Assembly: GCF_026339875.1 (NCBI RefSeq)
Contig: NZ_JAPEPZ010000001.1
Span: 5,456,001 to 5,520,000 of the forward strand
Length of the DNA: 64,000 nucleotides
Reading direction: 5' to 3'
Origin: Streptomyces sp. NBC_01571
GTDB taxonomy: Bacteria > Actinomycetota > Actinomycetes > Streptomycetales > Streptomycetaceae
The position numbers and the translations under genes were made by a program. The notes under the pieces are model-generated. The model ran no database searches and was not told the origin of the DNA. It saw nothing but the letters and a program-made list of their open reading frames with translations. Numbering within the stretch: the stretch's first letter is position 1; each line of letters begins with the position of its first letter. Shown in pieces: positions 26,316-33,612 of the stretch.

Positions 26316-27212
26316 CTACTTGGCGAAGGCGTAGCTCATCAGCTTCTTCGCGTCCGACTCGCGGGCCGGGATGGACGTCGAGGCGAGGACGGTGCCGATG
26401 ACCGTCTTGCCGTTTCGGGTGGCGGCGAAGACGAGGCAGTACTTGGCCTCGGGGCCGGAGCCCGTCTTCACGCCGATGGTGCCGCTGTAGCTGCTGAGCA
26501 GACCGTTGGTGTTGGTCCACGCGGCCATGGTGCGGGTGCCGCCGGTCTTCGTGACGGTCTTCGCCGTGTACGACTTGGTCTTCACGACCGTCTTGAACGT
26601 GCTGTTCTTCATCGCGCTGCTGGCGAGCTTCGTCAGGTCGCGCGGGGTCGAGTAGTTGTTGCCGTTGCCGATGCCGTCGAACGAGTCGAACTTGGTGTTC
26701 GTCAGGCCGAGGGACTTCGCCGTGCTGTTCATCTTGCCGATGAACGACTTCACACGGGCGGCGCGGGTCGAGCCCGAGCCGTACTTGTCCGCGAGCGCGT
26801 ACGCGGCGTCGCAGCCGGACGGCAGCATCAGACCGTAGAGGAGCTGACGGACGGTGACCTTGTCGCCGACGATCAGGTGGGCCTGGGAGGCGTTGTTGGC
26901 GACCACGTAGTCGCTGTACGCCTTCTGGATGGTGACCTTGGCGTCCAGGTTCAGGTTCGACTGCGCCAGGACGACCTTGGCGGTCATGATCTTGGTGGTG
27001 GAACCGGTGGAACGCCTGGTGTCAGCGGCCTTGGTGTAGAGGGTCTTGGCCGTGCCGTTGTTCATCACGTAGCCGCCCTTGGCGGCGATCGTGGGCGTGG
27101 TCACGGCACCCGCGGGTGCCGCGCCGAAGGCTCCGGCGGCCAGAACAGCGCCGGTCGTGACGGTCACAGCGGCGGCCCTGCGGAAACGCGTGCCCTTAAT
27201 GCCGGTAATCAA
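26316..27212 (-). CDS. D-alanyl-D-alanine carboxypeptidase (S11, penicillin-binding protein)
   Basis: This 298-residue secreted protein has a signal peptide (RRAAAVTVTTGAVLAAGAF, cleavage near APAGAVTTP) and the S11 motifs: SxxK as STTK (near residue 70), an SxN-like site read as SGC in LMLPSGCDAAYALAD, and KTG in IGVKTGSGPE. It trims the terminal D-Ala of peptidoglycan stem peptides at the cell surface. The Cys replacing Asn in SxN is unusual. The start is a TTG at 27212 with GGAG 8 bases upstream. It stands alone and is followed by a strong terminator. Confidence 0.88.
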   Translation of the reverse strand: MITGIKGTRFRRAAAVTVTTGAVLAAGAFGAAPAGAVTTPTIAAKGGYVMNNGTAKTLYTKAADTRRSTGSTTKIMTAKVVLAQSNLNLDAKVTIQKAYSDYVVANNASQAHLIVGDKVTVRQLLYGLMLPSGCDAAYALADKYGSGSTRAARVKSFIGKMNSTAKSLGLTNTKFDSFDGIGNGNNYSTPRDLTKLASSAMKNSTFKTVVKTKSYTAKTVTKTGGTRTMAAWTNTNGLLSSYSGTIGVKTGSGPEAKYCLVFAATRNGKTVIGTVLASTSIPARESDAKKLMSYAFAK

Positions 27213-27329
27213 AATGAACGCTCCGAATGCGCGAAATGCCCCTGGGAGAACGGCACATGGCAGTGCCGTCTCACGTACGGACTCCCCACGCGCCCAAAGG
27301 GATGCACGGAAAAGGGAACCGAATGATGT

Positions 27330-27344
27330 GACGTGGGTTACGTC
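27330..27344. promoter_or_regulatory. Short inverted repeat between the carboxypeptidase and GntR genes
   Basis: GACGT and ACGTC, separated by five bases, lie in the 230-bp divergent gap between the carboxypeptidase gene (starts at 27212 on the minus strand) and the GntR gene (starts at 27445). It might be a regulator half-site pair; the support is weak. Confidence 0.35.
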
Positions 27345-27444
27345 GGGAGCCCCAAGGTGAACGCGCGAGAAGCCGTCGGGTCGCGCTGGTCCGCATCCTG
27401 GACGGGCGACCGCGATGCGTGCGTGTTGTATCTATGATGTGCGC

Positions 27445-28128
27445 ATGCCTGCCGCCCCACCCGTGTCCGCCCCGCACGCCGTCCCTCCGGTGAAACAGCC
27501 GCCCGCCGCCGAGCGGGTCTACGCCCATGTCAAGCAGGGTGTGCTGGAACGCCGTTACGAAGGGGGGACGCTGCTCACCGAGGGCGAACTCGCCGACGCC
27601 GTCGGGGTGTCCCGTACACCGGTGCGCGAAGCGCTGCTCCGGCTCGAGGTCGAGGGCCTGATCAGGCTCTACCCGAAGAAGGGCGCGCTCGTCCTGCCCG
27701 TCTCCGCGCAGGAGATCGCGGACGTGGTCGAGACCCGCCAGCTCGTCGAGGAGCACGCGGTCCGCAAGGCCGTACCGGCCGCGCCGCGGCTCATCGCGCG
27801 GCTGGAGGAACTCCTCGCCCAGCAGAAGGAACAGGCCGCCGCGGGCGACCTGGCGGGCGCCGCCGTCACCGACCGCTGCTTCCACGCGGAGATCGTCCGC
27901 AGTGGCGCCAACGAGATCCTCTCCCGTCTCTACGACCAGCTCCGCGACCGTCAGTTGAGGATGGGAGTGGCCGTCATGCACGCGCACCCCGACCGGATCA
28001 CCAAGACGCTCACCGAACACGAGGAGATCCTCGAAGCCCTGCGGTCCGGCGACGCGGAAGCGGCCGTCGGCATCGTCCACCGCCACGTCAGCTGGTTCTC
28101 GAACCTGGCGCGGGGAGAGGTGCGATGA
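27445..28128 (+). CDS. GntR-family (FadR-type, FCD domain) transcriptional regulator
   Basis: The 227-residue protein has the GntR winged helix near residues 20-90 (ERVYAHVKQGVLERRYEGG, ELADAVGVSRTPVREALLRLE) and a C-terminal FCD ligand domain with metal-binding positions (DRCFHAEIVR, HEEILEALR, HRHV). FCD regulators respond to organic acids. It overlaps the following MFS gene by 4 bp, so it likely controls this transporter and its own operon. TATGAT 7 bases before the ATG could be a -10 box giving a leaderless transcript; this is only a sequence resemblance. An upstream in-frame start (27415) would add 10 residues. Confidence 0.88.
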   Translation: MPAAPPVSAPHAVPPVKQPPAAERVYAHVKQGVLERRYEGGTLLTEGELADAVGVSRTPVREALLRLEVEGLIRLYPKKGALVLPVSAQEIADVVETRQLVEEHAVRKAVPAAPRLIARLEELLAQQKEQAAAGDLAGAAVTDRCFHAEIVRSGANEILSRLYDQLRDRQLRMGVAVMHAHPDRITKTLTEHEEILEALRSGDAEAAVGIVHRHVSWFSNLARGEVR

Positions 28129-29429
28129 GCTCCCACTCGGCCGTGTCACTGCCGGGTGATCCACCCGGCGGCCGCCGCGCCGTCGGCGTCTGGGGCATCG
28201 GTGTCGCCGTCTATTTCGTCGCGGTCATCTTCCGTACGTCGCTCGGGGTGGCCGGACTCGACGCCGCGGACCGATTCCACGTGAACGCCTCCGCCCTCTC
28301 CACCTTCTCGATCCTCCAACTCCTCGTCTACGCGGGCATGCAGATACCCGTCGGGCTGCTCGTCGACCGGCTCGGCACCAAGCGGGTGCTGACCTTCGGC
28401 GTCCTGCTGTTCACGGCGGGACAGCTGGGCTTCGCGTTCTCGTCCTCGTACGGGATGGCGCTGGCCTCGCGAGCGCTGCTGGGCTGTGGGGACGCGATGA
28501 CGTTCATCAGCGTGCTGCGGCTGGGCACCCGCTGGTTCCCGGCCCGGCGCGGACCGTTGGTCGCTCAGCTCGCGGGGCTCGTCGGCATGGCGGGCAACCT
28601 CGTGTCGACCCTCGTGATCGCGCGGCTGCTGCACGGGGTCGGCTGGACGGCGGCGTTCGCGGGCAGCGCGTTCGCGGGCGTGGTCGTCCTCGTCCTGCTG
28701 CTCCTCTTCCTCAAGGACCACCCCGAGGGTCACGAGCCGGAGCCGTTCCCGCACCAGGGGGCCGCCTATGTGCGCCGGCAGATCCTGGCGTCCTGGCGCG
28801 AGCCCGGCACCCGGCTGGGCATGTGGGTGCACTTCACGACGCAGTTCCCGGCGATGGTGTTCCTGCTGCTGTGGGGCATGCCGTTCCTGGTCGAGGCGGA
28901 GGGCCTGTCGCGGGCGACGGCCGGTGAACTGCTCACCCTCGTCGTCCTGTCCAACATGTTCGTCGGACTCGTCTACGGCCAGATCGTCGCCCGGCACCAC
29001 GCGGCGCGGCTGCCCTTGGCGCTCGGGACGGTGTCGGCGACCGCGGTGGCGTGGGCGAGCGCCGTGGCCTACCCCGCGCAGCACGCGCCGATGTGGCTGC
29101 TGGTGACGCTGTGCACCGTGCTGGGGGCCTGCGGCCCGGCTTCCATGATCGGGTTCGACTTCGCGCGGCCCGCGAATCCGCCCGAGCGGCAGGGGACCGC
29201 GTCCGGGATCACCAACATGGGTGGTTTCGTCGCCTCCATGACGACGCTGTTCGCGATCGGGGTGCTCCTGGACGCGACCGGGGACAACTACCGGGTCGCG
29301 TTCTCCGCGGTGTTCGTCCTTCAGGCGGTCGGGCTGAGCCAGATCTTCCGGCTGCGCAAGGAGGCGGCGCGCAGGGAGCGGGAGCGGCTGGTCGCGAGCC
29401 GGGTGGAGACGGTGCACGTGCCGGCGTAG
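28125..29429 (+). CDS. Major facilitator superfamily transporter
   Basis: This 434-residue membrane protein has 12 predicted hydrophobic segments, starting with VGVWGIGVAVYFVAVIF and ending with VAFSAVFVLQAVGLSQIFRL. The cytoplasmic loop after helix 2 has the MFS motif GLLVDRLGTKR, and a central hydrophilic loop of about 25 residues splits the halves. The substrate is not evident. The start overlaps the end of the GntR gene by 4 bp. The FCD-type regulator hints at a carboxylate or sugar-acid substrate. A GC-rich hairpin follows the stop. Confidence 0.88.
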   Translation: MSSHSAVSLPGDPPGGRRAVGVWGIGVAVYFVAVIFRTSLGVAGLDAADRFHVNASALSTFSILQLLVYAGMQIPVGLLVDRLGTKRVLTFGVLLFTAGQLGFAFSSSYGMALASRALLGCGDAMTFISVLRLGTRWFPARRGPLVAQLAGLVGMAGNLVSTLVIARLLHGVGWTAAFAGSAFAGVVVLVLLLLFLKDHPEGHEPEPFPHQGAAYVRRQILASWREPGTRLGMWVHFTTQFPAMVFLLLWGMPFLVEAEGLSRATAGELLTLVVLSNMFVGLVYGQIVARHHAARLPLALGTVSATAVAWASAVAYPAQHAPMWLLVTLCTVLGACGPASMIGFDFARPANPPERQGTASGITNMGGFVASMTTLFAIGVLLDATGDNYRVAFSAVFVLQAVGLSQIFRLRKEAARRERERLVASRVETVHVPA

Positions 29430-29501
29430 TCACCGCCGGTACTCCTCGCCCCGCCCCCACCCTTCCCCCGAGCTGCCGGCTCCGCTCGGGCGGAGGCGAC
29501 C

Positions 29502-29536
29502 GGTCCGCGCCGTTTCCGGCGCCGTTGCCGCGGACC
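29502..29536. terminator. Convergent hairpin between the MFS and MDMPI-type genes
   Basis: GGTCCGCG (29502-29509) pairs with CGCGGACC (29529-29536) around a GC-rich 19-base loop with an inner GGCGCC. It lies between the stops of the transporter gene and the minus-strand gene at 29562. Confidence 0.6.
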
Positions 29537-29561
29537 CCGGACCGCCCGGGCCCGCCCTTCG

Positions 29562-30386
29562 TTACTGCGTGACCGTGAAGTTGCGGAGGATCGCCGTGGT
29601 CAGGTCCGGGTCGCCCTCGGTCTTGATGCGGTCGGAGACGGCTTCGGGGGTCACGCGCCCGCAGGCCAGCCGGAAGAAGGTCTCCCAGTCGAGGGTGAGG
29701 GTGGCGGCCGGGCCGAGAGAGGGGGCACCGTCTATCGAACCGCGCCCCTCGGCGTCGACGCGGACCGTGCGCAGGAACTCCACGGGCCCGTGGACATCGA
29801 AGACGACCGCCGAATGCGCGGGCGCCCCCGCGTCCTTGGCCACCACCTTCGGCAGCGCGGCGAGCAGCTGGTCGCGGACGATCTGCGCGCCGGGCGAGTC
29901 GAGGTTGCCCGGCCGGCCGAGGGTGGCCCGGAGGTCCTGCTCGTGCACCCACACGTCGAACGCGCGGTTCAGCATGGCGTGTTCGAGGGTCACCTCGGTG
30001 CCGAGCGGCCCGCGCACCTTGGTGTCCGGCTGCCGCGTCTCGTTCCGCAGCTGACGGTTGCGGCGGATGATCGTGTACTCCAGCTCGGAGGTCATCTCGG
30101 GCGCCGTGTGGTGGCGGCGCACATCGACCTGCATCTCCATGTAGCGCTGGTGCTCGTTCGTGACGTGGAACAGGTCCCGGGGGAGCGTGTGGATCGGCCG
30201 CGGATCGCCCAGCATCTCGCAGTCGAGCCCGATCACGTGCGACACCAGGTCCCGTACCGACCAGCCGGGGCAGGGCGTCCGCCGGTTCCATTCGCCCTCC
30301 ACCAGCGGCGACACCAACTCGGATATCGCATCGATGGAGTGGGTCCAGGCGTCGGCGTAGGACTGAAGGCTCGGATGCAGACTCAC
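29562..30386 (-). CDS. Maleylpyruvate isomerase-family (mycothiol-dependent) protein
   Basis: The 274-residue product has the DinB/MDMPI N-terminal four-helix region (WTHSIDAISELVSPLVEGEW, then VRDLVSHVIGLD with the metal-binding His, and NRAFDVWVHEQDLRATLG) and a C-terminal SCP-2-like domain. Family members include mycothiol-dependent maleylpyruvate isomerase and mycothiol-S-transferases, with a catalytic zinc bound by three His residues. A GTG at 30386 is used. It is divergent from the nitrilase gene across 145 bp and convergent with the MFS gene. The actual substrate is unknown; detoxification is a guess. Confidence 0.83.
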   Translation of the reverse strand: MSLHPSLQSYADAWTHSIDAISELVSPLVEGEWNRRTPCPGWSVRDLVSHVIGLDCEMLGDPRPIHTLPRDLFHVTNEHQRYMEMQVDVRRHHTAPEMTSELEYTIIRRNRQLRNETRQPDTKVRGPLGTEVTLEHAMLNRAFDVWVHEQDLRATLGRPGNLDSPGAQIVRDQLLAALPKVVAKDAGAPAHSAVVFDVHGPVEFLRTVRVDAEGRGSIDGAPSLGPAATLTLDWETFFRLACGRVTPEAVSDRIKTEGDPDLTTAILRNFTVTQ

Positions 30387-30530
30387 GGAACGGGACCCCT
30401 CGGGCGGTCGGTACGCGGGCAGTGGGTGTCTTGGAACGCTAAGTTACGCTGCTGTGAGGCACCCCGGCAGTGCTTTCGTGTGACGATCGTAGGCCCGTAT
30501 GGACGGCTCGAATGCCAGGACGGTGGTAGT

Positions 30531-31325
30531 GTGCACGCCTCTCTGCTCCAGATCGACGTAAAAGCCACTGAATCGGTCGATTCGCGTCGGCAGCGGGTGG
30601 CCGCTCTGGTACGAGAACAAGCCGGAGTGGATCTGGTGGTGCTGCCCGAGCTGTGGACCACCGGGGCGTTCGCCTACGAGTCGTTCGCCGCGGAGGCGGA
30701 GACCCTGGACGGACCGACGGCCGAGGTCATGGCGAAGGCGGCGAGCGACGCGGGCGTGTGGCTGCACGCGGGCTCGATCCCGGAACGCGCCCCGGACGGA
30801 ACGCTCTACAACACCTCCCTCGTCTTCTCGCCCTCCGGCGACCTGGCCGCCGCCTACCGCAAGATCCACCGCTTCGGCTTCGACAAGGGCGAGGCCGTGC
30901 TGATGGGCGCGGGCGGCGAACTGGTGACGGTCCGCCTCCCGGAGACCACCGTCGGCGTCGCCACCTGCTACGACCTCCGCTTCCCCGAGCTCTTCCGCGG
31001 GCTCGTCGACGCGGGCGCCGAGGTCTTCGTCGTCCCCGCCGGCTGGCCCGAGCGCCGTCGCGGCCACTGGACCCTTCTCGCCCGGGCCCGGGCGGTCGAG
31101 AACCAGGCGTTCGTACTCGCCTGTGGAACGGCCGGCACCCACGCGGACGTTCCCCAGGCCGGTCACTCGATCGTGGTCGACCCCTGGGGCGAGGTCCTCG
31201 CGGAGGCGGGTCCCGGGGAGGAGGTCCTCACGGTCGAGTTCGACCCGGGGAAGGTGGCGACGACGAGGGAACAGTTCCCGGCGCTCAAGGACCGCGTACT
31301 GGGGCTCACACCGCCACGCGGCTGA
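30531..31325 (+). CDS. Carbon-nitrogen hydrolase (nitrilase superfamily)
   Basis: This 264-residue protein has the nitrilase Glu-Lys-Cys triad: Glu in VVLPELW, Lys in YRKIHRFGFDKGE, Cys in VATCYDLRFPELFR. A final ENQAFVLACGTAG and GHSIVVDPWGEVLAEAG block completes the fold. It probably hydrolyses an amide, as in omega-amidase or deaminated-glutathione amidase branches of the superfamily. The GTG at 30531 was chosen because it starts the first conserved strand; the long open frame upstream is antisense to the MDMPI-type gene. No ribosome-binding site is evident, so it may be leaderless. Confidence 0.88.
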   Translation: MHASLLQIDVKATESVDSRRQRVAALVREQAGVDLVVLPELWTTGAFAYESFAAEAETLDGPTAEVMAKAASDAGVWLHAGSIPERAPDGTLYNTSLVFSPSGDLAAAYRKIHRFGFDKGEAVLMGAGGELVTVRLPETTVGVATCYDLRFPELFRGLVDAGAEVFVVPAGWPERRRGHWTLLARARAVENQAFVLACGTAGTHADVPQAGHSIVVDPWGEVLAEAGPGEEVLTVEFDPGKVATTREQFPALKDRVLGLTPPRG

Positions 31326-31349
31326 CACTCCGTACCGGCGCGGGCGGTC

Positions 31350-31555
31350 GACGCAGGCATCCGACGCACGCCGCCGAGGCATGCGACAGGCGCATGCCGA
31401 TGACGCATGCGAAAGTGACGGACGCCGCTGACGCATGCGACAGACGTACGCCGTTGTCGGGGGCGGTCGACGCACGCGACCGACGCGCACGGCCGACGCC
31501 GGCGACTGACGCGCACGGCCGATGGACACAGCCGGCCTGGACGGCCGACGCGCGC
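31350..31555. repeat. Degenerate GACGCATGCGAC-type repeat region
   Basis: The 240-bp gap between the nitrilase gene and the LURP-one gene is filled by related short words such as GACGCATGCGAC, GACGCACGCGACCGACGC and GGCATGCGACAGGC, repeated at about 12-20 bp spacing. No gene or clear hairpin terminator is visible. It looks like a decayed tandem repeat. Confidence 0.7.
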
Positions 31556-31564
31556 GGCGCCGGG

Positions 31565-32059
31565 TCAGTCCCCGCCGTGCTCCTTCTCCGCCAGGTGGAT
31601 CACGCAGACCGCCACCGCGATCAGCAGCGCGGTGTCCGCGTCGTCCCGGACGATGTCGACGCCGTACGTCTCCCGCACCCGCAGCCACCGTCGCGAGATC
31701 TGCGCCAGCAGCTCCCCGTCGTAGTCGACGCCGAACTCCCGGTCCAGGATCTTCCCGCTGACGTCGAGCTCCGTACCGTCCACCAGGGCCACCCGGTAGT
31801 GGTTGCGCAGCAGGGACAGCCGCTTGCGCCGGATGGTGGCCAGCGTCTCGCCGTCCCGCCCGATGACCATCGTGTCCCGCAGGGCGAACATCTTCTGGTG
31901 GATGTCGATGAGGACGCGCCCGCGCGTGTCCTTCAGCTCGAACGTGTCCCGCAGCCGCATCGCCTTGCCGTCGACGAGGAACACCTTGTTGCCGTGCTCG
32001 TCCTCGATCCAGTAGTCGTCACCGAAGCCGAGGAGCCGGTCGCGCACGAGGAATCTCAT
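31565..32059 (-). CDS. LURP-one-related (tubby-like) protein
   Basis: The 164-residue product matches the LURP-one/phospholipid scramblase-like beta-barrel family: MRFLVRDRLLGFGDDYWIEDE, KVFLVDGKAMRLRDTFEL and KMFALRDTMVIGRDG are typical early strands, and RVALVDGTELDVSGKILDREF later ones. A final helix (ADTALLIAVAVCVIHLAEKE) is hydrophobic and could insert in or lie on the membrane. The biochemical role of bacterial members is unknown. The ATG overlaps the stop of the upstream GlxA-type regulator gene by 4 bp, so the two are cotranscribed and possibly functionally linked. Confidence 0.85.
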   Translation of the reverse strand: MRFLVRDRLLGFGDDYWIEDEHGNKVFLVDGKAMRLRDTFELKDTRGRVLIDIHQKMFALRDTMVIGRDGETLATIRRKRLSLLRNHYRVALVDGTELDVSGKILDREFGVDYDGELLAQISRRWLRVRETYGVDIVRDDADTALLIAVAVCVIHLAEKEHGGD

Positions 32060-33123
32060 ACCGTCACGGCTTCCCCCGTGGCCGGTCCGAAACGCCGCCT
32101 GTAGGCCGATGGGCTCAGTCCCGTCTCCCGCCGCAGCCGCGCCCTGAGGTTCGCGGCGGTACCGAGGCCGCTGCGCCGCGCGACGACCTCGATCCGGTGT
32201 TCGCCCCGCTCGATGAGGCGGCAGGCCAGGGCCACCCGCTCCCCGGTCAGCCAGGCCAGCGGGGTGGTCCCGAGCTGGGTCCGGAAACGCCGGTGCAGGG
32301 TGGCCGGGCTGAGCGCGGCGTGCGCCGCGAGGCCGGCCACCGTGAGGGGTTCCCCGAGCCGCTCCTGTGCCCAGGCCAGCAGCGGCGCGAGGGACTCGTC
32401 CGGTACGTCGGGCACGGGGCGCTCGACGAACTGCCGCTGCCCGCCGTCGCGGTGCGCGGCGAAGACCAGCCGCCGGCTGACGGCGTTGGCGATCTCGGCG
32501 CCGTGGTCGCGCCGTACGACGTGCAGCCCGAGGTCGAGCGCCGACGCGCTGCCGGACGCGGTGAGGATGTCCCCGTCGTCCACGAACAGCACGTCAGGCT
32601 CCAGTCGCACCTCCGGGAAGCGCGCCCGGAACGACGGCGCCCACATCCAGTGGCAGGCCGCCCGCCGCCCCTCCAGCAGCCCGGCTTCCGCGAGTGTGAA
32701 TGCGCCGGAGCAGAATCCGATCAACCGCGCGCCCCGCGCGTGCGCCCGGCGTATGGCGTCCAGGACCTCGGGGGAACGCGGTGCGTCGGTGTCGGGCCGG
32801 TTCGGCACGATCAGCGTGTCGGCGTCCTCGGCCGCGTCCAGCCCGGCGACGTCGGCGAGCGTGAAGAACCCGTCCCGCATCCGGGTGCGCTCGGTGGCCG
32901 CGCACAGCCGGAAGTCGTACAGCTCCCGCCCCAGCTCGGGCCTGCGCAGCCCGAAGACCTCGATGGCACAGCTCATCTCGAAGGGGTTGGAGTTCTCGTC
33001 GACGATCAGGACGACCCGGTGCGCGGCGGCCCCGGGGACGGCCCCCGGAGTGGCTCCGGGTGCGGCGTCGGGAGCGTCGCCGGGTGCGGTCTCGGGGGCG
33101 GGGTGCGAGGATCCTTGCGGCAT
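32056..33123 (-). CDS. GlxA-family (DJ-1/PfpI-AraC) transcriptional regulator
   Basis: This 355-residue protein has a Pro/Ala/Gly-rich N-terminal tail (residues about 5-35), a DJ-1/PfpI-like domain (VVLIVDENSNPFEMSCAIEVFGL to ARGARLIGFCSGAFTLAEAG, with a nucleophile-like Cys) and a C-terminal AraC helix-turn-helix (LTVAGLAAHAALSPATLHRRF; YRRRFG end). The architecture is that of GlxA-type activators that sense amides or related metabolites. It is divergent from the cupin gene across about 50 bp and coupled to the LURP-one gene, so both are candidate targets. Confidence 0.9.
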   Translation of the reverse strand: MPQGSSHPAPETAPGDAPDAAPGATPGAVPGAAAHRVVLIVDENSNPFEMSCAIEVFGLRRPELGRELYDFRLCAATERTRMRDGFFTLADVAGLDAAEDADTLIVPNRPDTDAPRSPEVLDAIRRAHARGARLIGFCSGAFTLAEAGLLEGRRAACHWMWAPSFRARFPEVRLEPDVLFVDDGDILTASGSASALDLGLHVVRRDHGAEIANAVSRRLVFAAHRDGGQRQFVERPVPDVPDESLAPLLAWAQERLGEPLTVAGLAAHAALSPATLHRRFRTQLGTTPLAWLTGERVALACRLIERGEHRIEVVARRSGLGTAANLRARLRRETGLSPSAYRRRFGPATGEAVTV

Positions 33124-33174
33124 GTGCGATTTCTAGCACTCGTGGACCCGCCGGACCAGGCCGAGGATGACGGC

Positions 33175-33567
33175 ATGGCCAACGAACCCGTCTCCCTGCC
33201 CGCCGCCCTCGCCTCCTTCTCCGACCTGTGGAGCCCCCGGATCGTCACCGCCGTCAACGACTACGACGTACGCGTGGCCAAGGTCGAGGGCGAGCACCTC
33301 TGGCACACGCACGACCACACGGACGAGTTCTTCCTGGTCCTGGAGGGCGAGCTGACCATCGCCCTGCGGGAGCCGGCCGGCGAGCGGGCCGTCGTCCTCC
33401 CCAAGGGCTCCGTCTTCACCGTCCCGCGCGGCACCGAACACAAGCCGAGCGCGCCGACGGGCGCGGCGATCCTGCTGTTCGAACCCACGGGCACCCTCAC
33501 CGTCGGCGACCACCACGAAGAGATCCCGGACCATGTGGACGCCACCACGGGGCATGCCCTCGGCTGA
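33175..33567 (+). CDS. Small cupin-domain protein
   Basis: The 130-residue product is a single cupin beta-barrel. The metal-binding motif 1 reads HLWHTHDHTDEFFLVLEGEL (two His plus Glu), and motif 2 includes VPRGTEHKPSAP. Small cupins are metal enzymes or ligand sensors, and the role here is unknown. The ATG at 33175 begins just after a divergent GlxA-type regulator, which may control it. No strong ribosome-binding site is visible. Confidence 0.85.
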   Translation: MANEPVSLPAALASFSDLWSPRIVTAVNDYDVRVAKVEGEHLWHTHDHTDEFFLVLEGELTIALREPAGERAVVLPKGSVFTVPRGTEHKPSAPTGAAILLFEPTGTLTVGDHHEEIPDHVDATTGHALG

Positions 33568-33597
33568 GCGGCAGGCGGTACGTTCCTGCCCGGATGG

Positions 33598-33612
33598 CAT
33601 GCTTGAAGCATG
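33598..33612. promoter_or_regulatory. Palindrome overlapping the start codon of the thioredoxin-NHL gene
   Basis: CATGCTTGAAGCATG is a 7-bp perfect inverted repeat around one base and includes the ATG at 33610. It may be an operator or a structured start for a leaderless message; neither is proven. Confidence 0.4.

Noticed and set aside
28268..28285. Degenerate parS-like word (ATTCCACGTGAAC) in the MFS gene
   Set aside because: It has several mismatches to the consensus and lies within coding sequence.
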